The notes under the pieces: model-generated | What the model was told of the DNA's origin: nothing | Database searches by the model: none | Seen by the model: only the letters and a program-made list of their open reading frames with translations | Shown: positions 5,629 through 5,896 of the stretch, piece by piece | How positions within the stretch are numbered: the first letter of the stretch is position 1 | Layout: every line of letters begins with the position of its first letter | Program-made: the position numbers and the translations under genes | NCBI GenBank assembly: GCA_003694205.1 | Contig: RFKS01000116.1 | Coordinates: 1-5,896 of the forward strand | DNA length: 5,896 nucleotides | From: Alphaproteobacteria bacterium | Lineage (GTDB): Bacteria > Pseudomonadota > Alphaproteobacteria > Sphingomonadales > Rhodothalassiaceae | Reading direction: 5' to 3'

Positions 5629-5896
5629 GATTCTTGCCCGGCTGACCGACGGCGAGGCCGAGGAGGTAGCGCTCGACGCCATTCCCTATGGCAATTATCT
5701 CGGCGCCAGCCTGCTGCGCGAGGACGAGCGACTCCTGTTGCGCCTGCGTTTCGATCCCAGCCAGATCGGGGCGCCCGGGCGGCTGCATGGCGGGGTCATC
5801 GGCGCGGCGCTCGAATTTGCCGCCATGGCGGAGCTGATGTGGCAGGGCCTGCGCGCCGGCGCGCCGCAGGCGCAATTGCCGAAACCGATCTCGCTC
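5618..5896 (+). CDS. Second PaaI-type hotdog-fold thioesterase-like protein, cut by window end
   Basis: Ninety-three residues are visible and the reading frame is open to the window edge; single-domain members run to about 140-150. It begins MTPEILARLTDGEAEEVAL. The hotdog core holds IPYGNYLGASLL and LRLRFDPSQIGAPGRLHGGVIGAALEFAAMAEL. The HGG motif (57-59) is intact, but at the position where the catalytic Asp is usual there is Glu66 (in ALEFAAMA). The ATG at 5618 overlaps the preceding gene by 11 bases and has a strong GAGGAGG 7 bases upstream, so the two are clearly one transcriptional unit. The adjacency of two diverged copies suggests an ancient duplication and possibly a heteromeric enzyme. 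The missing C-terminal part prevents a firmer assignment. Confidence 0.82.
   Translation, partial: MTPEILARLTDGEAEEVALDAIPYGNYLGASLLREDERLLLRLRFDPSQIGAPGRLHGGVIGAALEFAAMAELMWQGLRAGAPQAQLPKPISL

Noticed and set aside
4861..5682. Minus-strand open reading (273 codons) opposite rnhA and the first thioesterase-like gene
   Set aside because: It runs antisense to two well-supported genes and shows no recognisable domain; a GC-driven shadow.

Overview
The window is GC-rich (roughly two thirds G+C by eye) and reads as chromosomal housekeeping DNA of an alphaproteobacterium. The support is a split glycine decarboxylase (a stand-alone GcvPA subunit), a tandem glycine riboswitch in front of gcvT, and an ispH/rnhA neighbourhood common in that class. 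I see no insertion sequence, phage gene, CRISPR array, tRNA or rRNA.

Left part, minus strand (1-2907): a glycine-cleavage operon read right to left. A candidate promoter (2881-2907) overlaps the stop codon of the preceding gene. It is followed by a leader hairpin (2843-2860), a two-aptamer glycine riboswitch (about 2629-2831), an expression-platform hairpin (2599-2626) and a Shine-Dalgarno site inside a small hairpin. Then come gcvT (1441-2565), gcvH (1029-1406) and gcvPA, which leaves the window at base 1. gcvPB is expected just beyond. Together T, H and P protein (with lipoamide dehydrogenase from elsewhere) oxidise glycine to CO2, ammonia and methylene-tetrahydrofolate, and the riboswitch couples expression to glycine.

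Middle (2904-3641): an uncharacterised lipoprotein on the minus strand (2904-3443), then a 198-base divergent intergenic region without a clear promoter.

Right part, plus strand (3642-5896): ispH (last step of the MEP isoprenoid pathway), rnhA (ribonuclease HI, GTG start, 16 bases after ispH), and an 81-base gap holding a short GC hairpin. Two overlapping hotdog-fold thioesterase-like genes follow, the second cut by the window end. The pair is the most interesting item: the first copy has lost the His of the HGG motif but keeps the Asp, while the second keeps HGG but has Glu where Asp is usual. This suggests they may work as a heteromer.

Apart from that pair, the uncharacterised lipoprotein and details of the gcv control region, this is an ordinary core-genome segment. 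I find no convincing undescribed system.
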